Made by a program: the position numbers and the translations under genes. The notes beneath the pieces are model-generated. The model did not search any database. It was not told the origin of the DNA and saw only the letters and a list, made by a program, of their open reading frames with translations. 64,000 nt of DNA from the NCBI RefSeq assembly GCF_031157255.1, contig NZ_JAVIFX010000027.1, positions 56,276 through 120,275 on the forward strand, written 5' to 3'. Of the stretch, positions 52,520 to 60,714 are shown piece after piece. Positions within the stretch are counted from its first letter, which is position 1; the number at the start of each line of letters is the position of its first letter. The DNA is from Bradyrhizobium sp. LHD-71 (lineage in GTDB: Bacteria > Pseudomonadota > Alphaproteobacteria > Rhizobiales > Xanthobacteraceae).

Positions 52520-52623
52520 CGTGCGGACCGGCCGCTTGTGGGGGCCGATGTTCAACGCCGGGAAAAAATGGAAGTTCCTTTGACGCGGCGACGCTTCATG
52601 CGGGGCCCGACGCACCCATCCTG

Positions 52624-52782
52624 TCACAGCAAAGCGGCTTTCAGGGCCTGTCGGTAGATCATCGCGGCCGCGAAGGAGAGCAGCGCGGCCGCTCCCGCGA
52701 AGACCATGAGAATCTTCAGGGTTTCGGCGTCGATGTCGGTTCTCGTCGCGCGGGATATTGCCCTTGCCAATGCGGCCATCAT
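52624..52782 (-). CDS. Small 52-aa membrane protein
   Basis: ATG 52782 has GGAG seven bases upstream and opens a 52-aa frame with a basic N-terminus (ALARAISRATRTDIDAETLK) and one membrane helix (ILMVFAGAAALLSFAAAMIY). A longer open frame upstream is not protein-like. It is probably a small inner-membrane protein of unknown role. The stretch 52783-52993 holds no other gene. Confidence 0.5.
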   Translation of the reverse strand: MMAALARAISRATRTDIDAETLKILMVFAGAAALLSFAAAMIYRQALKAALL

Positions 52783-52993
52783 CGCCAGCTCCGAACCACC
52801 CGCGCGGAGCGCGCGGTCTGATTCGTGTAGCGTCGTTGAGCGCGTTTGCGTGTGAAGCAGATTACAGGTGATCTTGCGTGCTGCGCCTGGAATGGGCGAA
52901 CCATATCCTGGCGCCTGAAACGGCAAAGCGAAGCACCGCGTTATTGAGGCAGGCGAGTCTGGCCGTGTTCCAGACGCCGCAAGGGAGCTCATC

Positions 52994-53320
52994 ATGCCGA
53001 CCAAACCGACCATCGCCCGCATCTGGCGCGGCTGCACCCGCCGCGATCTCGCCGACGCCTACCAGGCCTATCTGCAGGCCGAGGGCATTCCACCGCTGCG
53101 AAAGACCGCGCTTGGCGTGCAGCAATTGCGCGAGGACCGAGACGATGAGACGTGGTTCACCACCATCTCCTATTGGGCGGACATCGCGGCCATGACGGCC
53201 TTCACCAAGGGCGAGCCGACCAAGGTCCATCATCTCGCGCGCGATGCGGAGTTCCTGATCGAGCTGCCCGAGCGCATCGAGATCCACCGCATCCTGATCG
53301 ACGAGCAGGGCCTGCGGTGA
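52994..53320 (+). CDS. ABM-fold small protein
   Basis: The 108-aa protein has GGGAGC upstream of ATG 52994 and reads TIARIWRGCTRRDLADAYQA, then QQLREDRDDETWFTTISYWAD and AMTAFTKGEPTKVHHLARD. This fits the dimeric alpha/beta-barrel (antibiotic-biosynthesis-monooxygenase-like) superfamily. It is not closely similar to the ABM-like protein at 37386. Its substrate, if any, is unknown. Confidence 0.72.
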   Translation: MPTKPTIARIWRGCTRRDLADAYQAYLQAEGIPPLRKTALGVQQLREDRDDETWFTTISYWADIAAMTAFTKGEPTKVHHLARDAEFLIELPERIEIHRILIDEQGLR

Positions 53321-53411
53321 CCAGGAAGCGCACTTGCATGACACTCTGCGCGTGGCTGTGCGGTTTCGCCGCAATGTTTCCAGCGGGCTAAATCACTATA
53401 GTCAGTGCGTC

Positions 53412-53489
53412 ATGGCATATGTCGTCGACATAGACGCGCGCACCGCGCGTTTTGCTCTTCACGCCGGCCGCCTCCAAGCAGGCGGTTAG
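53412..53489 (+). CDS. Possible 25-aa leader peptide upstream of an Rnk-like gene
   Basis: ATG 53412 to TAG 53487 encodes 25 residues starting MAYVVDIDARTARFALHAGR. A TATAGT-like -10 lies about 15 bp upstream, and a strong hairpin with a T-run starts right after the stop. This looks like a leader ORF plus terminator ahead of the gene at 53574, but the ribosome-binding site is weak and no regulatory codon run is seen. Confidence 0.35.
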   Translation: MAYVVDIDARTARFALHAGRLQAGG

Positions 53490-53522
53490 CCGGACGGCTG
53501 CGCGCCGTCCGGGCTCTTTTCC
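53490..53522 (+). terminator. Terminator hairpin upstream of the first Rnk-like gene
   Basis: CCGGACGGC-TGCGC-GCCGTCCGG forms a perfect 9-bp GC-rich stem followed by GCTCTTTTCC. It sits 52 bp before the GTG of the Rnk-like gene, so transcripts from upstream would stop unless antitermination occurs. Confidence 0.7.
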
Positions 53523-53573
53523 AGCTTTCGTTACCTCCACCGAGAGGTCGAATTGAAGCAGAAGGAGTGCGCC

Positions 53574-54035
53574 GTGCTGCCTCTTCCAAAAATCATGCTC
53601 ACCGCAGCGGATTATCCGCGGCTCGAACAGCTTGCCCGTCTTGCCGCACAAAAAGGCGATCTGGACGGGATCTTCCTTACAGGTGAAATCAACCGCGCCG
53701 AGATCGTGCCGGATGCGTCCGACGATCTAAGCTCAGTCGTCACCATGGGATCATGGGTCACGTATTGCACGAATTGGGGCGTTCCGCGTCGCACCGTGCA
53801 ATTGGTCTGGCCCGAGGCGTGCTGGAATCCGGAAAGCATTTCGGTCCTGACACCTTTGGGGGCGGCATTGATCGGACTGCGGGTCGGCGATCAGATGCCA
53901 TATTTCGTGGCGGGCTGTCTGAACGTCGTCAGGGTTCAAAGCATCACCCAATCTCGCTCGAACGTCGTGCCGTTCTTCCGGCGGCCGCATCAAAGCAAGC
54001 CGTTCGATGACGATCCCGGACCAACTGCCGCGTAG
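53574..54035 (+). CDS. Rnk/GreA-C-like regulator, divergent copy
   Basis: The 153-aa protein starts at GTG 53574 with AAGGAG six bases upstream. It resembles the Rnk family (nucleoside diphosphate kinase regulator) with a GreA/GreB C-terminal FKBP-like domain: KIMLTAADYPRLEQLARLAA, VTMGSWVTYCTNWG, VQLVWPEACWNPESISVLTP and LGAALIGLRVGDQMPYF. It carries cysteines not usual in the family and a basic tail. It is tandem with a more canonical copy 10 bp downstream; together they suggest duplication and divergence. Confidence 0.78.
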   Translation: MLPLPKIMLTAADYPRLEQLARLAAQKGDLDGIFLTGEINRAEIVPDASDDLSSVVTMGSWVTYCTNWGVPRRTVQLVWPEACWNPESISVLTPLGAALIGLRVGDQMPYFVAGCLNVVRVQSITQSRSNVVPFFRRPHQSKPFDDDPGPTAA

Positions 54036-54045
54036 GAGACATCAC

Positions 54046-54459
54046 ATGCGCAAGCTCGAAGCAGAGAGTCAGCAAGGGCAGACGATCTTGCCTCCGATCA
54101 AAATCACAGAGGATGAATCGCGGCGTCTCAGCTCGCTGGCGAATTCGACCATGGACCTGTTTCCTCGCGTCGCCCAGTTTCTGGCTCGGGAAGTGGAACG
54201 CGCAACCATCGCGCAAGCGGACGATTTGCGCGGCGTGGTCAGGATGGGTTCCAAAGTGAGCTACCGCGATGACGGGTCCGGCGCGAGCCGGGAGATCGTG
54301 CTCGTCTATCCGCACGAAGCAAACATCGAGCTCAACCGGATCTCGATCCTGACGCCCGTCGGAGCGGCCCTGATCGGCCTTTCGGAGGGACAGCGCATCG
54401 AATTCGAGACGCCCGACAAGCGAACAAGAGGGCTGACCGTTCTCGCCGTCTCCGAGTGA
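54046..54459 (+). CDS. rnk: Rnk-like regulator of nucleoside diphosphate kinase
   Basis: The 137-aa protein from ATG 54046 (TAGGAGA upstream) has an Rnk N-terminal helix pair (IKITEDESRRLSSLANSTMD), ERATIAQADDLRGVVRMGSKVSY and the GreA-C-type end LNRISILTPVGAALIGLSEGQRI. Rnk binds RNA polymerase in E. coli and affects nucleotide pools. It is 10 bp after its paralogue, probably in one transcript. The symbol rests on family similarity only. Confidence 0.8.
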   Translation: MRKLEAESQQGQTILPPIKITEDESRRLSSLANSTMDLFPRVAQFLAREVERATIAQADDLRGVVRMGSKVSYRDDGSGASREIVLVYPHEANIELNRISILTPVGAALIGLSEGQRIEFETPDKRTRGLTVLAVSE

Positions 54460-54609
54460 GGCTGTACGCCAATCAACTGAGGACAGGAGCGCGCCGGTCA
54501 GGCGCGTTCCGCCTGCCGCTCAAACGAGCCACGAAGCTCAGCCTCGTAACAGGAACGCCTCCGCGCTCTCCACGATTGAGTCTCGTCAGGCACAACAACG
54601 GGAACCGCC

Positions 54610-54873
54610 ATGAAGAACATCGGTGCCGGTCAGATTGCCCTGTTGGTCGCTCTCGGAGCCATGTTGATCCTCACGGGCGTTTGGGGATTCTCGGTCTGGG
54701 GAGCCAGCAGCGGGGTTGAGATGGGCAAGCATGGCTGGATCGCGCTTGGCCTCGGAGCCTTCTTCTCCCTGCTCATCGGCTGCGGGCTGATGGCCCTGAT
54801 GTTCTTCAGCAGCCGCAGCGGTCACGATGATGTCGCCGATCCCTTCCGCCAGCGGGACGGCGAAGACACATAG
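54610..54873 (+). CDS. Hypothetical two-helix membrane protein
   Basis: The 87-aa protein has two membrane helices (GQIALLVALGAMLILTGVWG and WIALGLGAFFSLLIGCGLMA) and a charged C-terminus (SGHDDVADPFRQRDGEDT). The ribosome-binding site is weak (GGGAA). It is found alone after the Rnk-like pair. No family is recognised, but the topology and composition are consistent with a real inner-membrane protein. Confidence 0.6.
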   Translation: MKNIGAGQIALLVALGAMLILTGVWGFSVWGASSGVEMGKHGWIALGLGAFFSLLIGCGLMALMFFSSRSGHDDVADPFRQRDGEDT

Positions 54874-55046
54874 CCGCGAGGCGTGCTTGCGTGCTGCATC
54901 TCTCCGGCCGCGCACGCCCGTCCTCCTCGGGCCGCATCCTTACGAACAATTCATTTTCTGCGACCCTCTGACGCTCGCCTCGTCATGGAGGAACGGAGCG
55001 GGCTACCTGCCGTTGCTCCGGCATCCTCACCAACATGGAGCCCGAC

Positions 55047-55424
55047 ATGATAATGCATAGAACTTTCGTCGTCCTCGCGGCCGCCGGAGCAATGCTCTCG
55101 ACGGCTGCCTCGCCGGTGCTCGCGGCACCGCTGCCGATCGGCAATCCCGGGCCGGACTCAGGCGTGCAGCAGGTGCAGTACCGGCATTGGCACGGACACG
55201 GACATCGGCATGGCTATTACGGTCACAGGCATCACCACGGCCATTACGGCACCGGCGCAGCCGTCCTCGGCGGCCTCGCGGCGGGCGCGATCATCGGCGG
55301 CGCCATCGCCAACAGCCAGGCTCAAAGCAACGCCGCCTCCTACTGCGCGCAGCGCTTCCGCTCCTACGATCCCGGCTCGGGCACCTATCTCGGCCGCGAC
55401 GGTCTCCGTCACCCTTGCCCGTGA
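55047..55424 (+). CDS. BA14K-family secreted protein, His-rich
   Basis: The 125-aa protein starts at ATG 55047 (GGAG seven bases upstream). It has a signal peptide to about ASPVLA, a His/Gly-rich stretch (HWHGHGHRHGYYGHRHHHGH), a glycine-rich hydrophobic segment (AAVLGGLAAGAIIGGAIANS) and the BA14K end AASYCAQRFRSYDPGSGTYL with GRDGLRHPCP. BA14K proteins of Brucella and relatives are envelope-associated, with lectin-like activity reported. The histidines could bind metal. The 240-bp gap after it holds no gene. Confidence 0.85.
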   Translation: MIMHRTFVVLAAAGAMLSTAASPVLAAPLPIGNPGPDSGVQQVQYRHWHGHGHRHGYYGHRHHHGHYGTGAAVLGGLAAGAIIGGAIANSQAQSNAASYCAQRFRSYDPGSGTYLGRDGLRHPCP

Positions 55425-55663
55425 GGCACGTGTAAAGCTGCGGCAGCCTTCTCGTTCCGCTAGAGGCTGCCGCCACGGGCCTGCGCTCGCGAAGCGGTGA
55501 GCGTGTCTTGATTCCGCGCTCCGCCGCGCTATACGTTCCCGCCATGATGTTCACCTCCACATTTTTTCCGCTGATCTGAACGGCAGAACGTCGTTCCGGC
55601 GCTCCGGCGCCAACCAGATCAAACGGCTGCGCGCGATGCGCTAGCCGAACGGAGAGATGTGAA

Positions 55664-56455
55664 ATGCCCAAGACCGAACAAACCGGCCTGACGCCTTGTC
55701 AGGTTCAGAGCTTCATCGACGACGGCTTCGTCAAACTCGGGAATGCCTTCAGCGCCGACCTTGCAAGGCGATGCAGGGACGAGCTGTGGGCGGATATCGG
55801 CCTGTCGCCGGACCAGCCCGAAGATTGGACCCAGCCCGTGATCCGCGTTGGCGCCAAAGCTTCGCCTCCATTCGTTGAAGCGGCGAATACCCGGCTTTTG
55901 CACAAGGCGTACGATCAGCTCGTCGGCGAAGGGCGCTGGCTTGCGCCGGCGGGCCTCGGAACCTTTCCGATCCGCTTCCCGTCATCGCAATCGCCAGGCG
56001 ACGATGGCTGGCATGTCGACATGAGCTTTGGCACGTCCAATGCCGATTTCATGGAGTGGCGCGCCAATGTGACGAGCAGCGGACGTGCGCTGCTGATGCT
56101 GTTCCTGCTCTCGGATGTCTGCGACGACGATGCGCCCACGCGGATCCGCAAAGGCTCGCATGCGACCATCGCGCGCGAGCTGCTGCCCTATGGCGAGGCA
56201 GGCGCGACGCTGCGGCAACTCGCGGCCGGAGACTGGGCGTCGACGCAGGATTGCGACGTCGAACTTGCAACCGGCGCGGCGGGCAGCGTCTATCTGTGTC
56301 ACCCGTTCCTGGTTCACGCCGCGCAACCGCATCGGGGAAAGCGGCCCCGCTTCATGGCACAGCCTCCGCTGCTGCCCAAGGGCGAGTTCGATCGGGCGCT
56401 GCCGCCCTCGCCGGTCCAGATCGCGATCCGGCGGGCTTGCGGGCTGACGGTGTAG
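55664..56455 (+). CDS. PhyH-family Fe(II)/2-oxoglutarate dioxygenase
   Basis: The 263-aa protein has the PhyH iron triad: His117-Val-Asp119 in GWHVDMSFG, distal His218 in CHPFLVHAAQPHRG and a 2-oxoglutarate-binding arginine at about 229. N-terminal QSFIDDGFVKLGNAFSADLA is typical of the family. GGAGAG precedes the ATG. It should hydroxylate a small molecule or lipid acyl chain; the substrate is unknown and no neighbour points to one. Confidence 0.85.
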   Translation: MPKTEQTGLTPCQVQSFIDDGFVKLGNAFSADLARRCRDELWADIGLSPDQPEDWTQPVIRVGAKASPPFVEAANTRLLHKAYDQLVGEGRWLAPAGLGTFPIRFPSSQSPGDDGWHVDMSFGTSNADFMEWRANVTSSGRALLMLFLLSDVCDDDAPTRIRKGSHATIARELLPYGEAGATLRQLAAGDWASTQDCDVELATGAAGSVYLCHPFLVHAAQPHRGKRPRFMAQPPLLPKGEFDRALPPSPVQIAIRRACGLTV

Positions 56456-56503
56456 TCGGACGACATCCGGGGACCGCCAAGCGGCCCCGGATGTCAAGCC
56501 GGA

Positions 56504-57538
56504 CTATTGCACCTCGATGTTCGCGTCCTTGACCAGCTTGCGCCAGCGTTCCTCTTCCTGGGCGACATAGCGATCGAGCTCCTGGGGAGCGCTACCCACC
56601 ATGATCAGGCCTTCGTTGGTCGCCAGTTGCTTGAAACCACCGGACTGCACGGCCTTCGCGACCGCCTGATTGAGACGCGCAATCACGGCAGCAGGCGTCT
56701 TGGCTGGAGCGTACAATCCGTACCAGGACTCGGCGGCGTAGCCGGGCACTCCAGCCTCGGCGACCGTCGGCAATTGCGGGAACGCGGCCGAACGCTCGGC
56801 GGATGTGACAGCCAGCGCACGGAGCTGACCCGCCGCCACCAGCGACGCCGCGCTGGCCACGGTGGTGAACATCACGTCGATCTGCCCGCCCAGGAGATCG
56901 CTGATTGCAGGCGCCGCGCCCTTGTAGGGGATCGCCGTCATCTTGACGTTCGCCATGGCGTTGAACAGCTCGCCGGCGAGATGGGCCGAGGTGCCGATGC
57001 CGAACGTGCCGAAATTGAGCTTGCCCGGCTTGGCCTTTGCTTCAGCGATCAGATCGGGAATCGAGTTGATCTTGGATGCGGGGTTGACGACGACGACATT
57101 GAAGGATCGTGCAATCAGCGAGACCGCCGCGAAATCCTTGTGCGGATCGAACGGCAGCTTGTTGTACAGGCTGGGATTGACCGCGTGCGCGAAGGTCGCC
57201 ATCAGCAGCGAATAGCCGTCAGGCTCGCTCGTCGCCACCGTCTGGGTTCCGATGATGGTGCCTGCGCCCGGCTTGTTCTCGATGATCACGGGCTTGCCGA
57301 GGTCGGTCTGGATTTCCTGGGCGGTCGTTCGCGCGACGATGTCGGTACCGCCACCAGCCGCGAACGGCACCACGATCTTGATGATCTTCTCTGGGTATTC
57401 GGCCCGCGCCGGCGCGACGCCCGATCCGACCGCGACCAGCAAAGCTGTCGAGGCGAGGACGGCCCGGCGCGACCAGCGCCACACAGCGACTGCCTTGCCG
57501 GGACCGCCGTCTCGCCTGATGATGTTACCGATTGCCAT
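56504..57538 (-). CDS. Tripartite-tricarboxylate (Bug) family binding protein
   Basis: The 344-aa protein has a twin-arginine-like/secretory N-terminus (RWSRRAVLASTALLVAVGSG-VAPARA), then EKIIKIVVPFAAGGGTDIVA, a central GYSLLMATFAHAVNPSLY and AVSLIARSFNVVVVNPASKI, ending ERWRKLVKDANIEVQ, the Bug fold. GGAGG lies five bases before ATG 57538. It probably binds a carboxylate. It is the last gene of a minus-strand unit with an acyl-CoA synthetase and a hydratase, without visible TctA/TctB. Confidence 0.88.
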   Translation of the reverse strand: MAIGNIIRRDGGPGKAVAVWRWSRRAVLASTALLVAVGSGVAPARAEYPEKIIKIVVPFAAGGGTDIVARTTAQEIQTDLGKPVIIENKPGAGTIIGTQTVATSEPDGYSLLMATFAHAVNPSLYNKLPFDPHKDFAAVSLIARSFNVVVVNPASKINSIPDLIAEAKAKPGKLNFGTFGIGTSAHLAGELFNAMANVKMTAIPYKGAAPAISDLLGGQIDVMFTTVASAASLVAAGQLRALAVTSAERSAAFPQLPTVAEAGVPGYAAESWYGLYAPAKTPAAVIARLNQAVAKAVQSGGFKQLATNEGLIMVGSAPQELDRYVAQEEERWRKLVKDANIEVQ

Positions 57539-57627
57539 GTGGACCTCCCATTCGGTCTTGGTTCAGATTTTTCAAACAAGGCTCGTCATGTCACGAACGC
57601 AGCTTGGCGCGCGTCCGCGATGGGGCG

Positions 57628-59721
57628 TCATGTGCTGGCGTCGAGAACGACCAACCCGTCGGCCGCCTTCACGCCTTGGCCTGCCGGGAGCACGAAGACC
57701 GGATTGATCTCAGCTTCACTGAGGCGCTCGCCCAGCTGCGCAACCATGCGCGAGAAAGCGACGATCGCTGCGGCGAGCGCTTCGACATCGCACCTCGGCC
57801 GGCCGCGAAAGCCATCCAGCAACGGCCATGTGACGAGCTCCCGCGCCATCGCGCCAGCTTCGGTCAGCGTCAGGCCGCCTTCCGGCGGAAGCAGACGCAG
57901 CGTGGTGTCCTGGAACAGCTCGGCGGCGATGCCGCCCATTCCGAGAAGGATGGCTGTCCCCAGCGAATCGCGATGCATCCCGAGAATGATCTCGACGCCA
58001 CCTGAAATCATCTCCTGCACCAGAAATCGTTCCGGCCGCTTCCCGGCCTTGGGCGCGACTTCTTCTGCCATCACCGCCAGGCGCTCGCCGATCGTCTCTG
58101 CGGTCAGATTGACCGCGACGCCCCCGACGTCGCTCTTGTGCGCAATCTCGCGCGAGAGAATTTTGAGCACGACCTTGCTGCCCAAGTCTCGCGCCGCCTG
58201 CTCCGCCTCGCCTGCCGTAGCGACGATCTTCTCCGTCACAACCGGAACGCCAAAGCGAGCGAACAAGGCCTTGGCCTGCGCCTCGTCCAGCGTTCCCACC
58301 GGAAAATCGCTGATATCGACCAGTGTCTCCATCGATCCGGATATCTCGACCTGTCCCGGCATTCCCGCCTTGAGAAGTCCATCGAGCGCACGGGCGCAGC
58401 TCTCGGCGGAGGTGTAGGCCGGGACGCCGCGCTGCGTGAGAACGGAGACCACGTCGGGCGCGTAGGGGCTCACATAGGCGATCACGGGCTTGTCGCTCAG
58501 CGGCAGACAGTCGTGGATGGCGTCCGCCAGCAGCGCCGGCGATCCCACGGCTGAGGAGCCTGCAATGACGGCCAGCGCATCGTAGGAAGGGCTAGCAAGC
58601 AGGATATGAATGGCGGCGCGAAGCAGATCCGGCTGCAGGCCGGCCAGGGTCACGTCGATCGGATTGCGATCGAGCATGGCGTGCGATCCCGATTGCAAGG
58701 CGCGCAATTGCGCAGCCGAGTCCGCGTCGGGCGCGGGCGTCGCGAAGCCGGCGATCCCCAAACTGTCGGACAGGATCGTGCCGGCGCCGCCGGTCGAGGT
58801 GAGGATCGCCACGCGCCTGCCGGACAGCTTCCGTCCCGCGGAAAGAGCTGCGGGAATGTCGAGCAGGTCTTCGAATGTCCGCGCGCGGATCACGCCGAGC
58901 TGTCTGAAGAAGGCGTCGTACATGCGATCGGAGCCGGCAAGCGCTCCCGTGTGCGAGACGGCCGCCTTTGCGCCCGCCTCCGACCTCCCGATCTTGAAGG
59001 CGACGATGGGTTTGCCGGCGCGCCGCGCCTTGAGCACCGCCGCGCGGAAGCGGGCCGGATTGCGGATCGCCTCGATATAGAGCGCGATGACCCTGGTGGC
59101 GCTGTCGTCGGCAAGAAAGTCGATGATATCTGCGAGTTCGAGATCGGCTTCGTTGCTGGTCGACACCAGCTTGGACAGTCCGACCCCGCGCGCCGCAGCG
59201 CGCGACAGGACGGCGCCGAGAATGCCCCCGCTTTGCGAGACCAGGCCGATCGAGCCGGCCGGAAAATGGTCCATCGCCAGCGCGCCGGATGCCGACAGCA
59301 CGATGTTGTCCGTGAGATTGACGAGCCCGATCGTGTTCGGCCCGAGAAGGCGCATGGATCCGGCGGCCTGCATGAGCTGCGTCTGACGTGCGGCGCCTTC
59401 CGCCCCCGTCTCGGTGTAGCCGCTGGCGAGAACGATCGCCGCCGCAGTGCCGCGCTCGGACAACTCGCGCACGGCGACATGGGCGCGTTCCGCGCCGAGC
59501 AGGACTAGGCCGACGTCCGGCACATCCGGCAGCGAAGCGACGTCGGCATAGCAGCGCAGGCCGCCGATCTCTCCGACCTTGGGATTGACGGGATAGATCG
59601 CACCCCCAAAGCCATGCTTCTTGAGATACGCAACAGGCCGCCCCGAGGTCTTGCCCGGGTCGGCGGAGGCGCCGATGACGGCGATGCTGCGCGGGCGGAT
59701 CAGGCGCTCGATCGCGTTCAT
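57628..59721 (-). CDS. ADP-forming acyl-CoA synthetase family protein
   Basis: The 697-aa protein has the fused alpha-beta layout of acetyl-CoA synthetase (ADP-forming): CoA-binding ERLIRPRSIAVIGASADPGK, succinyl-CoA-ligase-like GPNTIGLVNLTDNIV and LVSQSGGILGA, the catalytic histidine in VSHTGALAGSDRM, then an ATP-grasp domain (VKILSREIAHKSDVGGVAVN, EAEINPVFVLPAGQGV). It converts an acid, ATP and CoA to acyl-CoA. It starts 3 bp after the enoyl-CoA hydratase and probably activates the acid taken up through the neighbouring binding protein. Confidence 0.88.
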   Translation of the reverse strand: MNAIERLIRPRSIAVIGASADPGKTSGRPVAYLKKHGFGGAIYPVNPKVGEIGGLRCYADVASLPDVPDVGLVLLGAERAHVAVRELSERGTAAAIVLASGYTETGAEGAARQTQLMQAAGSMRLLGPNTIGLVNLTDNIVLSASGALAMDHFPAGSIGLVSQSGGILGAVLSRAAARGVGLSKLVSTSNEADLELADIIDFLADDSATRVIALYIEAIRNPARFRAAVLKARRAGKPIVAFKIGRSEAGAKAAVSHTGALAGSDRMYDAFFRQLGVIRARTFEDLLDIPAALSAGRKLSGRRVAILTSTGGAGTILSDSLGIAGFATPAPDADSAAQLRALQSGSHAMLDRNPIDVTLAGLQPDLLRAAIHILLASPSYDALAVIAGSSAVGSPALLADAIHDCLPLSDKPVIAYVSPYAPDVVSVLTQRGVPAYTSAESCARALDGLLKAGMPGQVEISGSMETLVDISDFPVGTLDEAQAKALFARFGVPVVTEKIVATAGEAEQAARDLGSKVVLKILSREIAHKSDVGGVAVNLTAETIGERLAVMAEEVAPKAGKRPERFLVQEMISGGVEIILGMHRDSLGTAILLGMGGIAAELFQDTTLRLLPPEGGLTLTEAGAMARELVTWPLLDGFRGRPRCDVEALAAAIVAFSRMVAQLGERLSEAEINPVFVLPAGQGVKAADGLVVLDAST

Positions 59722-59724
59722 CGC

Positions 59725-60516
59725 TCAACCCTTCGACGAGGATTGCGCGAGGAAAGCCGTCACGGCCTCGCGATGCTCCGCGCTGGTGTAGCAGATGGCC
59801 TGCGCCTGGCTGCCGAGATTGAAGATGTCGTGCGCGGAATGCTCGAACGTCTCGTTCAGGATCGTCTTGCTCAGAGCGAGCGCGGTCGGAGAGCCCTGCG
59901 CCAGTTCGGCCGCCCAGGCCTGCGCGGCCGACATCAGCTCGGCCGCCGCCACCTTGCGATCCACGATCCCGAGCGCGAGCGCTTCGTCGGCTTCGACGAC
60001 GCGTCCGGTGAAGATCAGCTCCTTCGCTCTCGCAAGGCCCACTCGGCGCGGCAGGAAATACAGGCCGCCGCCGTCGGGTATCAAGCCGCGCTTGATGTAG
60101 GACCAGGTGAATTTCGATCGCTCCGTCGCCATGACGAAGTCGCAGGCCAGCGCGGTGTCGGCACCGAGGCCCGCCGCGGCGCCGTTGACTGCGGCAACGG
60201 TCGGCTTCGGCAAGCCCAGCAGCAGCGTCTGCACGTGATGGACGCCCTGCTGACGGCTCCATCCGTTGAATGCGACGTCCCCCTGCGGCGCCTCGAGCCG
60301 GCGCCTCATGCCGCTGATGTCGCCGCCGGCGCAGAAGGCATTGCCTCGTCCCGTCAGTACCAGGGCCTTGATCGCCTTGTCGCGGGACACGGTTTCGAGA
60401 GCGCCGGTGAACTCGGAACGCATCTCGTCGCTCATGGCGTTGCGCCGATCCGGCCGGTTGAACGCGATGGTCGCAACACCGGCTTCGACGGAAAATTCGA
60501 TGAGCTGATAGGACAT
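59725..60516 (-). CDS. Enoyl-CoA hydratase/isomerase family protein
   Basis: The 263-aa crotonase-fold protein begins MSYQLIEFSVEAGVATIAFN. It has NAFCAGGDISGM and VAAVNGAAAGLGADTALACD for the oxyanion hole, and the helix IKRGLIPDGGGLYFLPRRVG. It is the first gene of the minus-strand unit and the one closest to the IclR regulator. It probably processes the acyl-CoA made by the downstream synthetase. It differs from the other hydratase at 18816-19586. Confidence 0.88.
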   Translation of the reverse strand: MSYQLIEFSVEAGVATIAFNRPDRRNAMSDEMRSEFTGALETVSRDKAIKALVLTGRGNAFCAGGDISGMRRRLEAPQGDVAFNGWSRQQGVHHVQTLLLGLPKPTVAAVNGAAAGLGADTALACDFVMATERSKFTWSYIKRGLIPDGGGLYFLPRRVGLARAKELIFTGRVVEADEALALGIVDRKVAAAELMSAAQAWAAELAQGSPTALALSKTILNETFEHSAHDIFNLGSQAQAICYTSAEHREAVTAFLAQSSSKG

Positions 60517-60682
60517 GGCAGACTTTCCGGGTTTGAGTCGGATCGATCAGCGCGGCGCAGATGATGCGCGGGCATCCGAATGCCGTTCAGGCGGAGCCGT
60601 TTCCTCGTCGAGCCCTGCACAGCCCAGGCATTCTTCTTGCCTTCGCCTATAGCGGCTTGCACCTTTGCAAACATCCCCTTAA

Positions 60683-60697
60683 TTCCACTAAGTGGAA
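60683..60697. promoter_or_regulatory. Perfect palindrome, probable IclR-regulator site
   Basis: TTCCACT-A-AGTGGAA is an exact 15-bp palindrome 17 bp before the iclR ATG and 166 bp before the divergent hydratase. IclR-type sites are palindromes of this size with GGAA/TTCC ends. Control of both directions is inferred. Confidence 0.7.
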
Positions 60698-60714
60698 ATG
60701 CCGGGAGGCTGGAT

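Noticed and set aside
56507..58417. 636-codon plus-strand frame across the Bug-protein and acyl-CoA synthetase genes
   Set aside because: It crosses two well-supported minus-strand genes and their gap, without a ribosome-binding site or motif.
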